Below the pieces are notes generated by a model. The model had not been told where the DNA came from, did no database searches, and was given only the letters and a program-made list of their open reading frames with translations. Made by a program: the position numbers and the translations under genes. This document shows positions 27,130 through 37,600 of a stretch of 64,000 nt of DNA, piece after piece. How positions within the stretch are numbered: the stretch's first letter is position 1; each line of letters starts with the position of its first letter. The stretch is from Lachnospiraceae bacterium. GTDB taxonomy: Bacteria > Bacillota > Clostridia > Lachnospirales > Lachnospiraceae. The stretch lies in assembly GCA_022652545.1 (NCBI GenBank), contig JALCRM010000005.1, positions 101,721 through 165,720 of the forward strand, read 5' to 3'.

Positions 27130-29112
27130 TCAGTTTCTTTCAATAAGCACGCCGTCGCGGTAGGCCTGCAGCAGGTCCTCGAGCTGGTGCACCTGCACCT
27201 TGAGTTCCCGGCCGATGTCCGTATCCGCCACGAGGCGGCGCATTTTGTATGTCTCGATGAACGCGGAGTCCGAGATGATGTCCGTCTCGTTCCGGATCGC
27301 CGACTCGGCGGACTCGAACACCTCGTGCTGCACCAGGCGTATCCCGTGGGAATTGGCGATCAGCGTATAGCCCGCGATACCTGTTTTGTCATGATAGGCT
27401 TTGGAAAACCCGCCGTCGATGACGAGGAGCTTGCCGCCGCACTTGATCGGCGACTCGCCCTTCTTCTGCTCCACGGGCACGTGCCCGTTGATGATGTGCG
27501 CGTCCTCACAGCCGCCCAGGCCGAATTCGCTGAGGATGTGGTCCACCACGGCCTCTTCGTTGTACAGCCTGTAATAGGCGTTTTTGACTTCCACGCCGGC
27601 TTCCTCGGACTGGACAAAATATCGTTCAAAGGTCGCCATGCGGTTTTTGCCGTACACGGGCGAGATCGGGCCGTTCCAGATATACCAGATGAGGTCCTGC
27701 CCCTTTTTGCGCAGCGCCGCGTCCTGCACCTCGAAATAGCCCTTGCGCGCATAGTATTCGAGGATGTCATACAGGGCTTTGCCGCTGTATTCCCGGCCGT
27801 CGATCGCGAAGGAAAGGAAATTGCCCTTTTCGTCCATGGGCACACAGCCGTGGTACAGCAGGTTGGAATTGCAGCACTTGTACAGCGAGCCGTTGGTATA
27901 CAGGAAACGGATGTGCCGCTGCAGTTTTTCGCTGGCCTGAAATGCCTGTACCAGCCTGTCCATGCAGGTCTGTTCCTCTTCGGTGAGTCTGTAGGGATCC
28001 TGCGGGTCCACCGTAGGGAAATCGGTGTCTTTCAGCTGATACCAGTGTCCCTCCACCTTCACGCGCCCTTTGCCGGCATCGATCTTGTCCAGCAGCAGCC
28101 GGTCGTCCATCCCGAATTCGGGATGCGCCTTGATGATCTGTCCTTCGACCTTGAACTGCAGGATCGTCACCGCCTTGTGCATCTTCATGTCGAGCGCGAG
28201 GTCCTTGGTGTCGTAGTCGTCGCCGTACATGACCGAAAACGCGTTGTTCATGATGTCGTCCGGATATGTCTCGGAAGCGAACTTGGCAAGCGGCAGCAGA
28301 TTGAGGCCGTATCCCTCTTCCAGCGAAGCGAGGTGCCCGTAGCGCGCCGCCATGCGGATCACGTTGCAGATGCAGGCCGGTTCGCCCGACGCCGCACCCA
28401 TCCAGACGATGTCGTGGTTGCCCCACTGCACGTCGACGGAATGGTATTTTGTGATCGCGTCCATGATGATATGCGGTCCGGGGCCGCGGTCGTAGATGTC
28501 CCCCACGATGTGCAGCTGGTCGATGACCAGGCGCTGGATGAGCTCACTGAGCGCGATGATGAACTGTTTTGCCCGGTCCAGGCGGATGATCGTATGGATG
28601 ATCGCGCTGTAATACGCTTCCTTGTCGGAGACCTCGGCCTTCTCTGTGATCAGTTCTTCAATGACATAGGCAAAATCGGGAGGCAGCGCCTTGCGCACCT
28701 TCGAGCGGGTATATTTGCCCGATACGCGGCGCACGATGGCCACGAGGCGGTAGAGGGTGATCTTGTACCAGTCATCCACGTTTTCCTCGGTCTGCAGAAG
28801 CAGCTCCATCTTTTCCTTCGGATAATAGATCAGCGTGGCCAGCGTCTTTTTCTCGTGGTCGCTCATCGTATTGCCGAATTCCTCGTCGATCTTCATGCGG
28901 ATCGAGCCTGAGCCGTTCTTGAGCACGTGCAGGAACTGCTCATTTTCGCCGTGCACGTCCGTGAGGAAGTGCTCCGTGCCCTTCGGCAGGTTCAGGATCG
29001 CCTCCAGATTGATGATCTCCGTGGAAGCGGCCGCGATCGTCGGGTACTGCTTGGCCAGGCTCCTTGTCAGCTGCATTTTCAGATCTTCTGTCTCTGCTGC
29101 GTTCTGCGTCAT
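27130..29112 (-). CDS. fbp: Fructose-1,6-bisphosphatase, class III
   Basis: 660 residues (B. subtilis Fbp has about 670). Dephosphorylates fructose-1,6-bisphosphate in gluconeogenesis. It belongs to the metallophosphoesterase fold: TDVHGENEQF, GDIYDRGPGPH, WGNHDIVWMGAA and NGHVPV supply the metal ligands. The ATG after AAAGGCAAGCGA was chosen; five and 21 codons upstream other in-frame starts exist without a better site. Lies between dapB and hisA in the long co-directional run. Confidence 0.95.
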   Translation of the reverse strand: MTQNAAETEDLKMQLTRSLAKQYPTIAAASTEIINLEAILNLPKGTEHFLTDVHGENEQFLHVLKNGSGSIRMKIDEEFGNTMSDHEKKTLATLIYYPKEKMELLLQTEENVDDWYKITLYRLVAIVRRVSGKYTRSKVRKALPPDFAYVIEELITEKAEVSDKEAYYSAIIHTIIRLDRAKQFIIALSELIQRLVIDQLHIVGDIYDRGPGPHIIMDAITKYHSVDVQWGNHDIVWMGAASGEPACICNVIRMAARYGHLASLEEGYGLNLLPLAKFASETYPDDIMNNAFSVMYGDDYDTKDLALDMKMHKAVTILQFKVEGQIIKAHPEFGMDDRLLLDKIDAGKGRVKVEGHWYQLKDTDFPTVDPQDPYRLTEEEQTCMDRLVQAFQASEKLQRHIRFLYTNGSLYKCCNSNLLYHGCVPMDEKGNFLSFAIDGREYSGKALYDILEYYARKGYFEVQDAALRKKGQDLIWYIWNGPISPVYGKNRMATFERYFVQSEEAGVEVKNAYYRLYNEEAVVDHILSEFGLGGCEDAHIINGHVPVEQKKGESPIKCGGKLLVIDGGFSKAYHDKTGIAGYTLIANSHGIRLVQHEVFESAESAIRNETDIISDSAFIETYKMRRLVADTDIGRELKVQVHQLEDLLQAYRDGVLIERN

Positions 29113-29199
29113 TCGCTTGCCTTTCATCCGGTCATATTCTGTATATGTACAGCAAAGTTTCTGCTGCCCGGGCACATGCTGTCTGACATGCGGCCGCTG

Positions 29200-29955
29200 T
29201 TATCCGATCACATCCTGCATGTCGTAAAGCCCCTGCTGCCTGCCCGCGAGGTATTTCGCGGCAGCTACCGCACCGTTTCCGAAAATAGCCCTGCTGTAGG
29301 CGCGGTGCGAAAAAGTCAGAACTTCATCCTGCCCCGCAAAGAGCACGTCGTGGTCTCCCACGATCGAGCCGCCGCGGACGGAAGCGATGCCGATCTCTTT
29401 CACCGGCCTCTTTTCCCTGCGCTCCGTGCGGTCATATACGTACTCGTAACCGCCGCCGCAGGCGTCGCTGCAGGTATCGGCGAGAAGGACGGCCGTACCG
29501 CTGGGTGCATCCACCTTCTGGTTGTGGTGTTTTTCCACTATCTCCATGTCAAAACCCGCGGCAGAAAGCACGGGTGCGGCCTCGCGGAGCACCTTGACCA
29601 GCACGTTCACGCCGAGCGACATGTTCGAAGAACGCAGCACGGCGACATGTTTTGACGCTTCTGCCACGTGCGCGAGCTGTTCCTCGGAAAGGCCCGTCGT
29701 GCACATCACGCAGGGCAGCTTCTGTTCCACACAGTAGTCCAGTACACAGTCGACCGCTTTCGCATTCGAGAAATCGACCAGGACATCGGCCTTTTCCTGC
29801 ACTTCCGCAAGGGAAGCATACACCGGGAAATCCGCGTAGCTCGTACCGACGGCATCGACACCGGCCACGATCTCCGTCTCCTTATCCGCGGCCGCGATCC
29901 CCGCGATCACATGACCCATGCGCCCGCAGGCGCCGTGCAGCAGAATTCTGATCAT
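29200..29955 (-). CDS. dapB: 4-hydroxy-tetrahydrodipicolinate reductase
   Basis: 251 residues. Second committed step of the diaminopimelate/lysine branch. N-terminal nucleotide-binding motif LLHGACGRMGHVIAGI; catalytic region VEKHHNQKVDAPSGTAVLLAD with the proton-donor His pair and Lys; MSLGVNVLVK. SD AGGGAGG. Preceded by dapA after a strong terminator-like hairpin, followed by fbp. Confidence 0.96.
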   Translation of the reverse strand: MIRILLHGACGRMGHVIAGIAAADKETEIVAGVDAVGTSYADFPVYASLAEVQEKADVLVDFSNAKAVDCVLDYCVEQKLPCVMCTTGLSEEQLAHVAEASKHVAVLRSSNMSLGVNVLVKVLREAAPVLSAAGFDMEIVEKHHNQKVDAPSGTAVLLADTCSDACGGGYEYVYDRTERREKRPVKEIGIASVRGGSIVGDHDVLFAGQDEVLTFSHRAYSRAIFGNGAVAAAKYLAGRQQGLYDMQDVIG

Positions 29956-29974
29956 ATCGGTTTTCCTCCCTGAT

Positions 29975-30008
29975 TTTAAAAAATCCCGCCTGCCGAAGCA
30001 GGCGGGAC
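29975..30008 (-). terminator. Strong terminator-like hairpin between dapA and dapB
   Basis: Minus strand TCCCGCCTGC-TTCG-GCAGGCGGGA followed by TTTTTT. The stem is perfect with a stable TTCG loop. It lies between two genes of the same pathway, 20 bases before dapB's SD, with no obvious promoter after it. Confidence 0.85.
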
Positions 30009-30012
30009 ATCA

Positions 30013-30909
30013 TCACGCCAGACGCAGGCCGAAGTCGATCATCGCCTGTCTCAGTTTTGCCGCATGTTCCGGTTCCATTTCCGTAAGCGGCAGCCGCATC
30101 ACGCCCGCTTTCAGACCGAGCATGTTCATGGCAGCCTTGACGGGGATCGGGTTGACCTCCGAGAACAGGCAGTTGAACAGCGGATCGATCGCGCGCTGCA
30201 ACTCGGCCGCACCCGCGATATCCCCCGCGAAGAATTTTGCGCACATGTCGTGCATCGCCTTCGGAGCGACGTTGGCCACGACCGAAATGACGCCGAGACC
30301 GCCGACCGAAAGAATAGGCACTGTCTGGTCATCGTTGCCGGAATACAGCTCGATGTTGCCGTCCGTCAGGGCCATCAGGTGGCCGATCTGCGAAAGGTTC
30401 CCGCTGGCTTCCTTGATACCGACGATGTTGGGAACTTCCTTTACAAGCTTTGCGACCGTCTCGGGCAGGATGTTGCAACCCGTGCGCGACGGCACATTGT
30501 AGATGATGAGCGGCGTGCTGCCGGCTGCCTTCGCGACCGTCTCAAAATGCGCGACGAGGCCGTTCTGGGTCGCCTTGTTGTAATAAGGCGTGATGACGAG
30601 TACTGCGTCCGCCTGCATGTCCGCAGCCTGCCTTGTGAGGGAAGCCGCCGTCGCCGTGCAGTTGGAGCCCGTGCCCGCTATGACCGGCAGTCTGTGTTTT
30701 GTATATTCGATACAGAAGCGCACGGTGTCCATGTGTTCTTTTTCCGTCATGGTCGCCGCTTCACCTGTGGAACCGCAGACCACGAGGGCATCCGTGCCGC
30801 CGCTGATCTGCTGGTCGATGATATCCGCAAAGGCGTCAAAATCAAGTGCCTGATCCTCCCTGCGGAAAGGTGTAATGACCGCTGTCGCAGAACCTCTGAA
30901 TATTGACAT
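30013..30909 (-). CDS. dapA: 4-hydroxy-tetrahydrodipicolinate synthase
   Basis: 298 residues. Condenses pyruvate with aspartate semialdehyde. Class I aldolase-fold signatures: CGSTGEAATMTEKEH, GTGSNCTATAASLTRQAAD, YYNKATQNGL, YNVPSRTGCNI (catalytic Tyr) and IVGIKEASGN with the Schiff-base Lys. The ATG after GGGAGGTGTGT was chosen, two codons into the open frame. Close behind the corrinoid adenosyltransferase gene (27 bases). Confidence 0.97.
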   Translation of the reverse strand: MSIFRGSATAVITPFRREDQALDFDAFADIIDQQISGGTDALVVCGSTGEAATMTEKEHMDTVRFCIEYTKHRLPVIAGTGSNCTATAASLTRQAADMQADAVLVITPYYNKATQNGLVAHFETVAKAAGSTPLIIYNVPSRTGCNILPETVAKLVKEVPNIVGIKEASGNLSQIGHLMALTDGNIELYSGNDDQTVPILSVGGLGVISVVANVAPKAMHDMCAKFFAGDIAGAAELQRAIDPLFNCLFSEVNPIPVKAAMNMLGLKAGVMRLPLTEMEPEHAAKLRQAMIDFGLRLA

Positions 30910-30936
30910 ACACACCTCCCAAAACCTTCGACTTCG

Positions 30937-31434
30937 TCAATTGTAAGCTTTGAACTGTTCCGTTTCCATTCTTGTTATTTCGTCCGCAAAAGTATAGAGC
31001 TCATCCTTCATCGTGATCCCCGTCAGGACGACATCCGTTTCCTTTCTGCAGTCCAGCAGCGTCTTCAGGTCGCGGGCGGAAAGGATCCCGTTGTCAACGA
31101 GGCCGAGTACCTCGTCGAGGACCAGCAGGTCGCACTCCGAAGTGGTAAGGACCTTGCGGGCAAAATTGAGCCCGTTCATGATGTTGGTCCTGTCCTCCTG
31201 CTTCTCTTCCTCAGAGCGCTGGTCGAAGGGAATGTCCGACTTCTCAAAGCGGAAAAACTTGATCTCCGGCTCGAGGCGCCGCAGAAATTCGGATTCTTCG
31301 AAGCCCTTGCCCTTGAGGAACAGGATGACGATCACGCTGTCCCCGCGGCTGGCCCTGCGCAACGCAGTTCCCAGCGCGGCGGGCGTTTTGCCGCGCCCCG
31401 TCCCCGTATAAATACTGATCTTGCCTTCTGCCAT
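30937..31434 (-). CDS. Cob(I)yrinic acid a,c-diamide adenosyltransferase (CobA/BtuR type)
   Basis: 165 residues. Adenosylates cobalt corrinoids using ATP. Walker A is GTGRGKTPAALG; other family segments are FLKGKGFEESEFL, the DLLVLDEVLGLVDNG Walker B region and DVVLTGITMKDELY. Start ATG after GGAGAGAG. No other cobalamin gene is near, suggesting salvage or a B12-dependent enzyme elsewhere. Located between a HAD gene and dapA. Confidence 0.85.
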   Translation of the reverse strand: MAEGKISIYTGTGRGKTPAALGTALRRASRGDSVIVILFLKGKGFEESEFLRRLEPEIKFFRFEKSDIPFDQRSEEEKQEDRTNIMNGLNFARKVLTTSECDLLVLDEVLGLVDNGILSARDLKTLLDCRKETDVVLTGITMKDELYTFADEITRMETEQFKAYN

Positions 31435-31517
31435 TCTCTCTCCAGCTCCCTGTACGGACTGACGCCGCACGCAGATCACGCATTCACTTTAGCACGTCAA
31501 AGCGGATTTGAAAAGCA

Positions 31518-32174
31518 TCATAGCTTTCCCTCCGCGAGCAGCGTCTGCACCTCGCCGAGTCCAGCGCAGATGTACCTGCAGAGCTCCCTCATTTCCGCGT
31601 CCGGCGCGACGAGATCCGGCACCATCACGGGCTGCATGCCCGCGCGGTACGCCGCCCGCACCCCGTTGTAGCTGTCTTCGATGACGGGTGTGTCCGCCGG
31701 TTCGCAGTGCATCTTTTCCCCGCACAGGAGGAAGATCAGCGGGTCCGGCTTGCTCTTCTTCAGCTCGTCCCCGCATACGATCGTGTCAAAATAAGGCGTC
31801 AGCCCCGCTATTTCGAGTTCTTCCTCCACGGTGGCCCGGCTCGTCGAGGTGGAAAGTCCCGCCTTCCAGCCCACGTCCCGCAGCCAGGCAAGCAGCTCCT
31901 TCACACCCGGTTTGACGGGCATGCCGTGGGCGCGGAAATAATCCAGCGTGTACTTCTTCTTGAAGGCGCGCACGGCATCGTACGGCATGTTCTTCCCGTA
32001 GATCCCCGTGATGATCTCCTTCGTGCGCGCGGCGTTCGTCCCGATGCAGGACATGGAGGCCTCCGCGAGGCCTTCTATGCCGTATTCCCTGCCGGCCGCC
32101 TCCCAGGCCTTCAGGCCGAAGGCTTCGGTGTCGAACAGCACGCCGTCCATGTCGAAAATGATCGCCCGCCCCAT
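31518..32174 (-). CDS. HAD-superfamily hydrolase, beta-phosphoglucomutase/phosphatase-like
   Basis: 218 residues. Motif I IIFDMDGVLFDTE, a helical cap (about 17-85), motif II LSTSTS, motif III KSKPDPLIF and motif IV VIEDSYNGVRAA. The DMDG/DTE pattern and the cap type place it with subfamily IA phosphatases/mutases such as phosphoglycolate phosphatase and beta-phosphoglucomutase; the substrate cannot be assigned. It starts two bases after the argS stop, so it is probably co-translated with argS. Confidence 0.85.
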   Translation of the reverse strand: MGRAIIFDMDGVLFDTEAFGLKAWEAAGREYGIEGLAEASMSCIGTNAARTKEIITGIYGKNMPYDAVRAFKKKYTLDYFRAHGMPVKPGVKELLAWLRDVGWKAGLSTSTSRATVEEELEIAGLTPYFDTIVCGDELKKSKPDPLIFLLCGEKMHCEPADTPVIEDSYNGVRAAYRAGMQPVMVPDLVAPDAEMRELCRYICAGLGEVQTLLAEGKL

Positions 32175-32176
32175 CG

Positions 32177-33958
32177 TCACATTCTCTCCGGGCAGGAGAA
32201 GCCGAGGCACCAGATCCCGTCGTTCAGGATCCCCAGCGTCAGGGAAAGCAGCGCGATCCAGGCTTCCTTCTTCGCGGTGTCCTGCTCCGCGAGGATGCGC
32301 GTCTCATGATAGAAACTGTTGAAGTCGTTGCAGAGCCCGTAGATATAAGCACAGAGGCGGTGCGGCGCAAGCTCCTCATACACGCTCTGCATGACCTCGC
32401 CGTAGCGGGCGAGCGTCAGCATCAGCGACTTTTCAAGCGCGCTCTGCGCCTGACCTGCGAAGAGGGAGGAAATGTTCCGGGCACCCGGCTCCGCGGCATA
32501 TTTTGTCAGAATGGACTTGATGCGCACCATGGTGTAGAGGATGTACGGGCCGGTGTCGCCCTCGAAGGACATGAACTTGTCCATGTCGAACGCGTAGTCC
32601 TTGGAAGCCTGGTTCGAAAGATCGCCGTACTTGAGGGCTGCCATGGCCACACAGTCCGCCGTCTCCTTCTGCCTGTCCGCGGGAATGTCCGGGTTGGTGC
32701 GGATCTTCTCCAGCATCGACTCGTCGATCTCGGAGATCAGCGTCTCAAGGCGCATGACGCCGCCCTGCCTGGTCTTGAAGGGCCTGCCGTCCGGGCCGTT
32801 CACCGTACCGAAGCCGATGTGGCGCAGTTTTGTCTCCGGTTTTACGAGGCCGCATCTGCGGGCCGCGCGGAACACCTGCGTGAAATGCAGCTCCTGCCGT
32901 TTGTCCGTGATATAGATGATCTCGTCGGGATCATATTTCTGCACGCGGTCCACGATGGTCGCGAGGTCCGTGGTCGTGTAGAGCGCCGCACCGTCCGATT
33001 TGAGGATGATGCAGGGCGGGATCTCCTTCGCGTCCGACTCCTCTGCCACGTCCACGACGAGCGCGCCGCTGCTTTCGTGCGCGTACCCGTCCGCCTTCAT
33101 CTTCTCCACCATGCCGGGGATGATGTCGTTGACCGTGGCTTCGCCGTTCCAGAGGTCGAACGTGACGTCCAGGTTCTTATAGTTGCGCTTCATATCCGCG
33201 ACGGATACTTTGATGATCTGCTTCCAAAGCGCGAGCAGGCCGGGGTCGCCCTCCTGCAGGCGGTGCGTGTTCTCCATCGCTTCGGCGTAATAGTCCGCGT
33301 CTTCCTTGGAGCGCGCGCTCGCGAAGGGATAGATCTCCTCCAGGTCGGAAACAGAGAACGGCGCTTCTTCCGGATACCCGCCGCTGTGTTTCGGGTCAAA
33401 ATACGGCAGATCCGGCTGCCTCTTCTTCAGTTCCGTGATGACAAGGCCCATCTGCAGGCCCCAGTCGCCCATGTGGATGTCACCGATGACGTCCTGCCCG
33501 CAGTAGCGCGCGATCCGCTTGATGGATTCGCCGATGACGGCTGAGCGCAGGTGCCCGACGTGCAGGGGCTTTGCGACATTCGGCCCGCCGTAGTCCAGGA
33601 CGATGCGCTCCGGTTTTGCCGGTTTTTCGAGGCCGTATTTATCGGCGCGCAGCTCCGCGTTCAGGAACTCTGAAAGAAAAACAGGGCTCACGCGGAAATT
33701 CAGGAAGCCGGGCTTCACCGCCTCGCACGATGCAAAAATGCTTTTCTCTCCGCTCCCGTTCAGGACGGCGGCCACCTCCTCCGCGATCACGAAGGGCGCC
33801 TTGTGGTACTGTTTTGCCCCGGCCATGGCGCCGTTGCACTGAAACTCGCACAGATCCGGGCGGTTCGAGACCGTGGTCCTGCCGAGCGCCGCGTCGTACC
33901 CCGCGGCCGCGAATGCTTTGCCTGTTTCCTCAGAAATCCTGTCCAGCAATGTCTGCAA
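32177..33958 (-). CDS. argS: Arginyl-tRNA synthetase
   Basis: 593 residues. HIGH-type motif PLHVGHLRSAVIG, N-terminal Add-1 tRNA-binding domain (about 1-110), arginine site YGGPNVAKPLHVGH, and the ArgRS-typical degenerate KMSKS region KTRQGGVMRLETL. The C-terminal DALR anticodon domain ends with SLTLGILNDGIWCLGF. The only start with a ribosome-binding site is TTG (GGAGG, seven bases, TTG-CAG-ACA), which gives MQTLLDRISEETGKAF. Follows queH by 13 bases; I see no T-box leader here. Confidence 0.95.
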   Translation of the reverse strand: MQTLLDRISEETGKAFAAAGYDAALGRTTVSNRPDLCEFQCNGAMAGAKQYHKAPFVIAEEVAAVLNGSGEKSIFASCEAVKPGFLNFRVSPVFLSEFLNAELRADKYGLEKPAKPERIVLDYGGPNVAKPLHVGHLRSAVIGESIKRIARYCGQDVIGDIHMGDWGLQMGLVITELKKRQPDLPYFDPKHSGGYPEEAPFSVSDLEEIYPFASARSKEDADYYAEAMENTHRLQEGDPGLLALWKQIIKVSVADMKRNYKNLDVTFDLWNGEATVNDIIPGMVEKMKADGYAHESSGALVVDVAEESDAKEIPPCIILKSDGAALYTTTDLATIVDRVQKYDPDEIIYITDKRQELHFTQVFRAARRCGLVKPETKLRHIGFGTVNGPDGRPFKTRQGGVMRLETLISEIDESMLEKIRTNPDIPADRQKETADCVAMAALKYGDLSNQASKDYAFDMDKFMSFEGDTGPYILYTMVRIKSILTKYAAEPGARNISSLFAGQAQSALEKSLMLTLARYGEVMQSVYEELAPHRLCAYIYGLCNDFNSFYHETRILAEQDTAKKEAWIALLSLTLGILNDGIWCLGFSCPERM

Positions 33959-33971
33959 AATATGACCTCCG

Positions 33972-34652
33972 TCAAGCTTGATTTTCGCGGCCTTTTTTGG
34001 AAAAACCGCAGCCGCAGTAATTCTGTCTGTACAGGCCGAACTGCCTCGAGAGCTCGATCGACCGCAGATACCCGTTTTTCTTCTTGAAATCGGACGGCAG
34101 GAACGCCGTGCCGTATTTTTCGGCCGTCGCCTGCCCGATCCTGTTCAGCCTGTCCGCGTCCTTGAGCGGGCTGATGGTGAGCGTCGTGGTAAAGAAGTCG
34201 TAGCCGCCCCGGGCCGCGGCTTCCGCTGTTTTCCCGAGACGCAGGGCAAAACACGCGCTGCACCGCTCTCCGCCTTCGGGGCAGTCCTCGAGGCCTTTCG
34301 CCGCCGCGAAGAAACTCTCCGGATCGTAGGGCGCTTCAAGAAAGCCGATCCGCGCAGCACCCGCCGTGGAATGCATGGCAAAACCGCCTTCGGAAAAGCA
34401 GCCGCTCTCCACCTGCCTGTTGTAGGCTTCGATGAGGCGCAGCTCCTCCGCCTTTCTCTTCCCGTATTCGGCGGCATCTGTGATGTTCGGGTCGTAATAA
34501 AACACATCCGTGTCAAAATACTCCCGCAGAAATTCCAGGCAGGCGCTCGAGCACGGTGCGCAACAGGCGTGGAGAAGGAGCCGCGGCCGTTTTGCACCCG
34601 GCCGGGCCCCGTACGCCTCTATGGTCTTCTGACATTCCAGAAAATAGTTCAT
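33972..34652 (-). CDS. queH: Epoxyqueuosine reductase QueH
   Basis: 226 residues. Reduces epoxyqueuosine to queuosine in tRNA, last step of the pathway, replacing QueG. Contains the QueH Cys clusters: HACCAPCSS near residue 30, CPEGGERCSACFALRL near residue 130, and NYCGCGFS near the end, which together bind the Fe-S cluster and a second metal. The ATG overlaps the carB stop (ATGA), so it is coupled to carB. Other queuosine genes are not present in the window. Confidence 0.92.
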   Translation of the reverse strand: MNYFLECQKTIEAYGARPGAKRPRLLLHACCAPCSSACLEFLREYFDTDVFYYDPNITDAAEYGKRKAEELRLIEAYNRQVESGCFSEGGFAMHSTAGAARIGFLEAPYDPESFFAAAKGLEDCPEGGERCSACFALRLGKTAEAAARGGYDFFTTTLTISPLKDADRLNRIGQATAEKYGTAFLPSDFKKKNGYLRSIELSRQFGLYRQNYCGCGFSKKGRENQA

Positions 34653-37600
34653 CAGAGCTTCGCTATGTCCACGATCTCGAGATTCTTCGTCTCGCTTGCA
34701 TGCTCGAGGCTGGAGACCAGCGCCCGCGCCGTATCGAGGGAGGTGATGCAGTACACGCCGGTCTCGATCGCGGTACGGCGGATGATGAAGCCGTCGCGGT
34801 TCTTGTCCCTGCCCTGCGTGGGCGTGTCGATGACAAGGTCGATCTTGTGGCCGAGCAGCAGGTCCATCAGCGTAGGCGACTCCTGCCCGATGCGGTTCAC
34901 CTGGCGTGCGTGGACGCCGGTTTCCTTGAGGGCATCCGCCGTCCTCCTCGTCGAATAGATGATGTAGCCCAGCGCTTCGAAACGGCGGCCGATCTCGATG
35001 GCCTCCCCCTTGTCCGCGTCCTTCACGGTGATGATCATCTGCCTGTGTTTCGGCAGTACCACGCCCGCGCCGAGGAAAGCCTTGTACAACGCCTCGTCGA
35101 AGGACTTCGAAATGCCGAGGCACTCGCCCGTGGACTTCATTTCCGGTCCCACGCTGACTTCGGCGTCGCGGATCTTCTCCGTGGAAAACACCGGCATCTT
35201 GATCGCATAGTAGTCGGCCTCAGGCTGCAGACCCGGCCTGTAGCCGAGATCCGTGAGCTTGCTGCCCATCATGACCTTGGCCGCAAGATCTACGATCGGG
35301 ATGCCCGTCACCTTGCTGATGTACGGCACCGTCCGCGAGGAGCGCGGATTGGCCTCGATGATGTAGACCTTCTCGCCGATCGCGATGAACTGCACATTGA
35401 TGAGACCGATGACGTGCAGCTCCTTCGCCAGTTTCTCCGTATATTCCGCAATGGTCCTGCGGACGTTCTCACTCAGGGTCCTTGCGGGGTACACCGAAAT
35501 GGAGTCTCCGGAGTGCACGCCCGAACGCTCGATGTGTTCCATCACGCCCGGGATCACGATGTTTTCCCCGTCGCAGACTGCATCCACTTCCGTTTCGGTG
35601 CCCATCAGATACTTGTCCACGAGAATGGGGTGCTCCTGCGTATAGCGGTTGATGATCGCCATGAACTGTTCGATCTCTTCGTCGGAAATGGCGATCTGCA
35701 TCCCGGCGCCGCCCAGCACATAGGAAGGGCGCACCAGCACGGGGTAGCCCAGGCGGTTGGCGACCTTCTTGGCTTCCTCGGCCGTGAAGACGGTCTCGCC
35801 TGCTGCCCTCGAAATACCGCACTTCTGCAGCACTTCGTCAAAGATCTCGCGGTCTTCCGCGGCATCCACGTCCTTGGCGTCCGTGCCGAGGATGGGCACG
35901 CCCATTTTGATGAGATCCTGCGTGAGCTTGATGGCCGTCTGGCCGCCGAACTGCACGACCGCGCAGTCAGGGTGCTCGATGTCGACGACGTTCTGTACGT
36001 CTTCCGGCGTCAGGGGCTCGAAATACAGCTTGTCCGCTATGTCAAAATCCGTACTCACGGTCTCGGGGTTGTTGTTGATGATGATCGTCTCGTAGCCCGC
36101 CCTGCGGAAAGCCCAGGTCGCGTGCACCGAGCAGTAGTCGAATTCGATGCCCTGCCCGATACGGATGGGGCCGGAGCCGAGGACCAGGATCTTCTTCCTG
36201 TGGGTCAGCTTCTCCACCGCCTCGTCTTCGTTCTCTCCGTAGACGCTGTAAAAATACGGCGTCTTGGCCTCAAACTCCGCGGCGCAGGTATCCACCATCT
36301 TATAAGAGGCACGGATGCCGTACGAGAGCCGCATGGCCCGGATATCGTCCGCCGCGGCTTTCGCGGCTTCCGCTGCGGCTCCCCTGTTCACAAGCCGCGC
36401 GATGACCGTGTCCGGATACTCGCAGCTCTTGGCCTCCGCGAGCAGTTCCTTCGTGAGCGGTCCCTTCTTGAGTCTCGCCTCTATCTTCACAAGATGGTTC
36501 AGCTTGTCGATGAACCATTCGTCGATCATGGTGATCTCGTGGATCGTCCCGTAGGAGATCCCCTTGCGCAGGGCCTCCGCGATAACCCAGATCCGCTGGT
36601 CGTCCACGACCGTCAGTCTCGAGAAAAGTTCTTCCTTGCTGAGATTGGAAAAGTCGTAGGAATCCAGGCAGTCCACGTGCTGTTCGAGCGAGCGGATGGC
36701 CTTCATCATCGCACCCTCGAAGTTGGTGCAGATGCTCATGACCTCTCCCGTCGCCTTCATCTGGGTGGTCAGCGTGCGCTTGGCGGTGATGAACTTGTCG
36801 AACGGCAGTCGCGGGAACTTGACGACGCAGTAGTCGAGCGCCGGCTCGAAGGAGGCGTAGGTCTTGCCCGTGATGGCATTTTTGATCTCGTCGAGCGTGT
36901 AGCCGAGGGCGATCTTGGCGGCCACCTTGGCGATCGGATACCCTGTTGCCTTGGAAGCGAGCGCCGAGGAACGGGACACTCTCGGGTTCACCTCGATCAC
37001 GCAGTATTCAAAGCTCGTCGGATGCAGCGCAAACTGCACGTTGCAGCCGCCCGTGATGCCCAGCTCGCAGATGATGTTGAGAGCCGACGTGCGGAGCATC
37101 TGGTATTCCTTGTCCGACAGCGTCTGCGAAGGCGCCACGACGATGGAGTCGCCTGTATGTACGCCGACGGGGTCGATGTTTTCCATGTTGCAGACCGTGA
37201 TGCAGTTGCCGGCAGAGTCGCGCATTACTTCGTACTCGATCTCTTTCCAGCCTTCGATCGAACGCTCCACGAGCACCTGTCCTACACGTGAAAGGCGGAG
37301 GCCGTTCTCCAGGATCTTGCGCAGCTCCGTGACGCTGTGCGCGATACCGCCGCCGCTGCCGCCGAGGGTATAGGCCGGGCGCAGCACGACCGGATAGCCG
37401 ATCTGCGCGGCAAAGGCAACGCCGTCCTCCACATTTTCGACAACTCTCGAAGGAGCCACGGGCTCGCCGATCTTCAGCATCGTCTCCTTGAAGAGCAGAC
37501 GGTCTTCCGCTTTTTTGATCGTGAGCGCGTTCGCGCCGAGAAGCCGCACGCCCTGTGCGTCGAGGAACCCGCTCTCCGAAAGATTCATGCCCAGGTTCAG

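Noticed and set aside
27130..29112. Protein phosphatase or nucleotidase reading of the metallophosphoesterase motifs
   Set aside because: Length of 660 residues and the full pattern from EHFLTDVHGENEQF onward match class III fructose bisphosphatase.
33959..33972. T-box leader ahead of argS
   Set aside because: Only 13 bases separate queH and argS; there is no room for a specifier stem or terminator.
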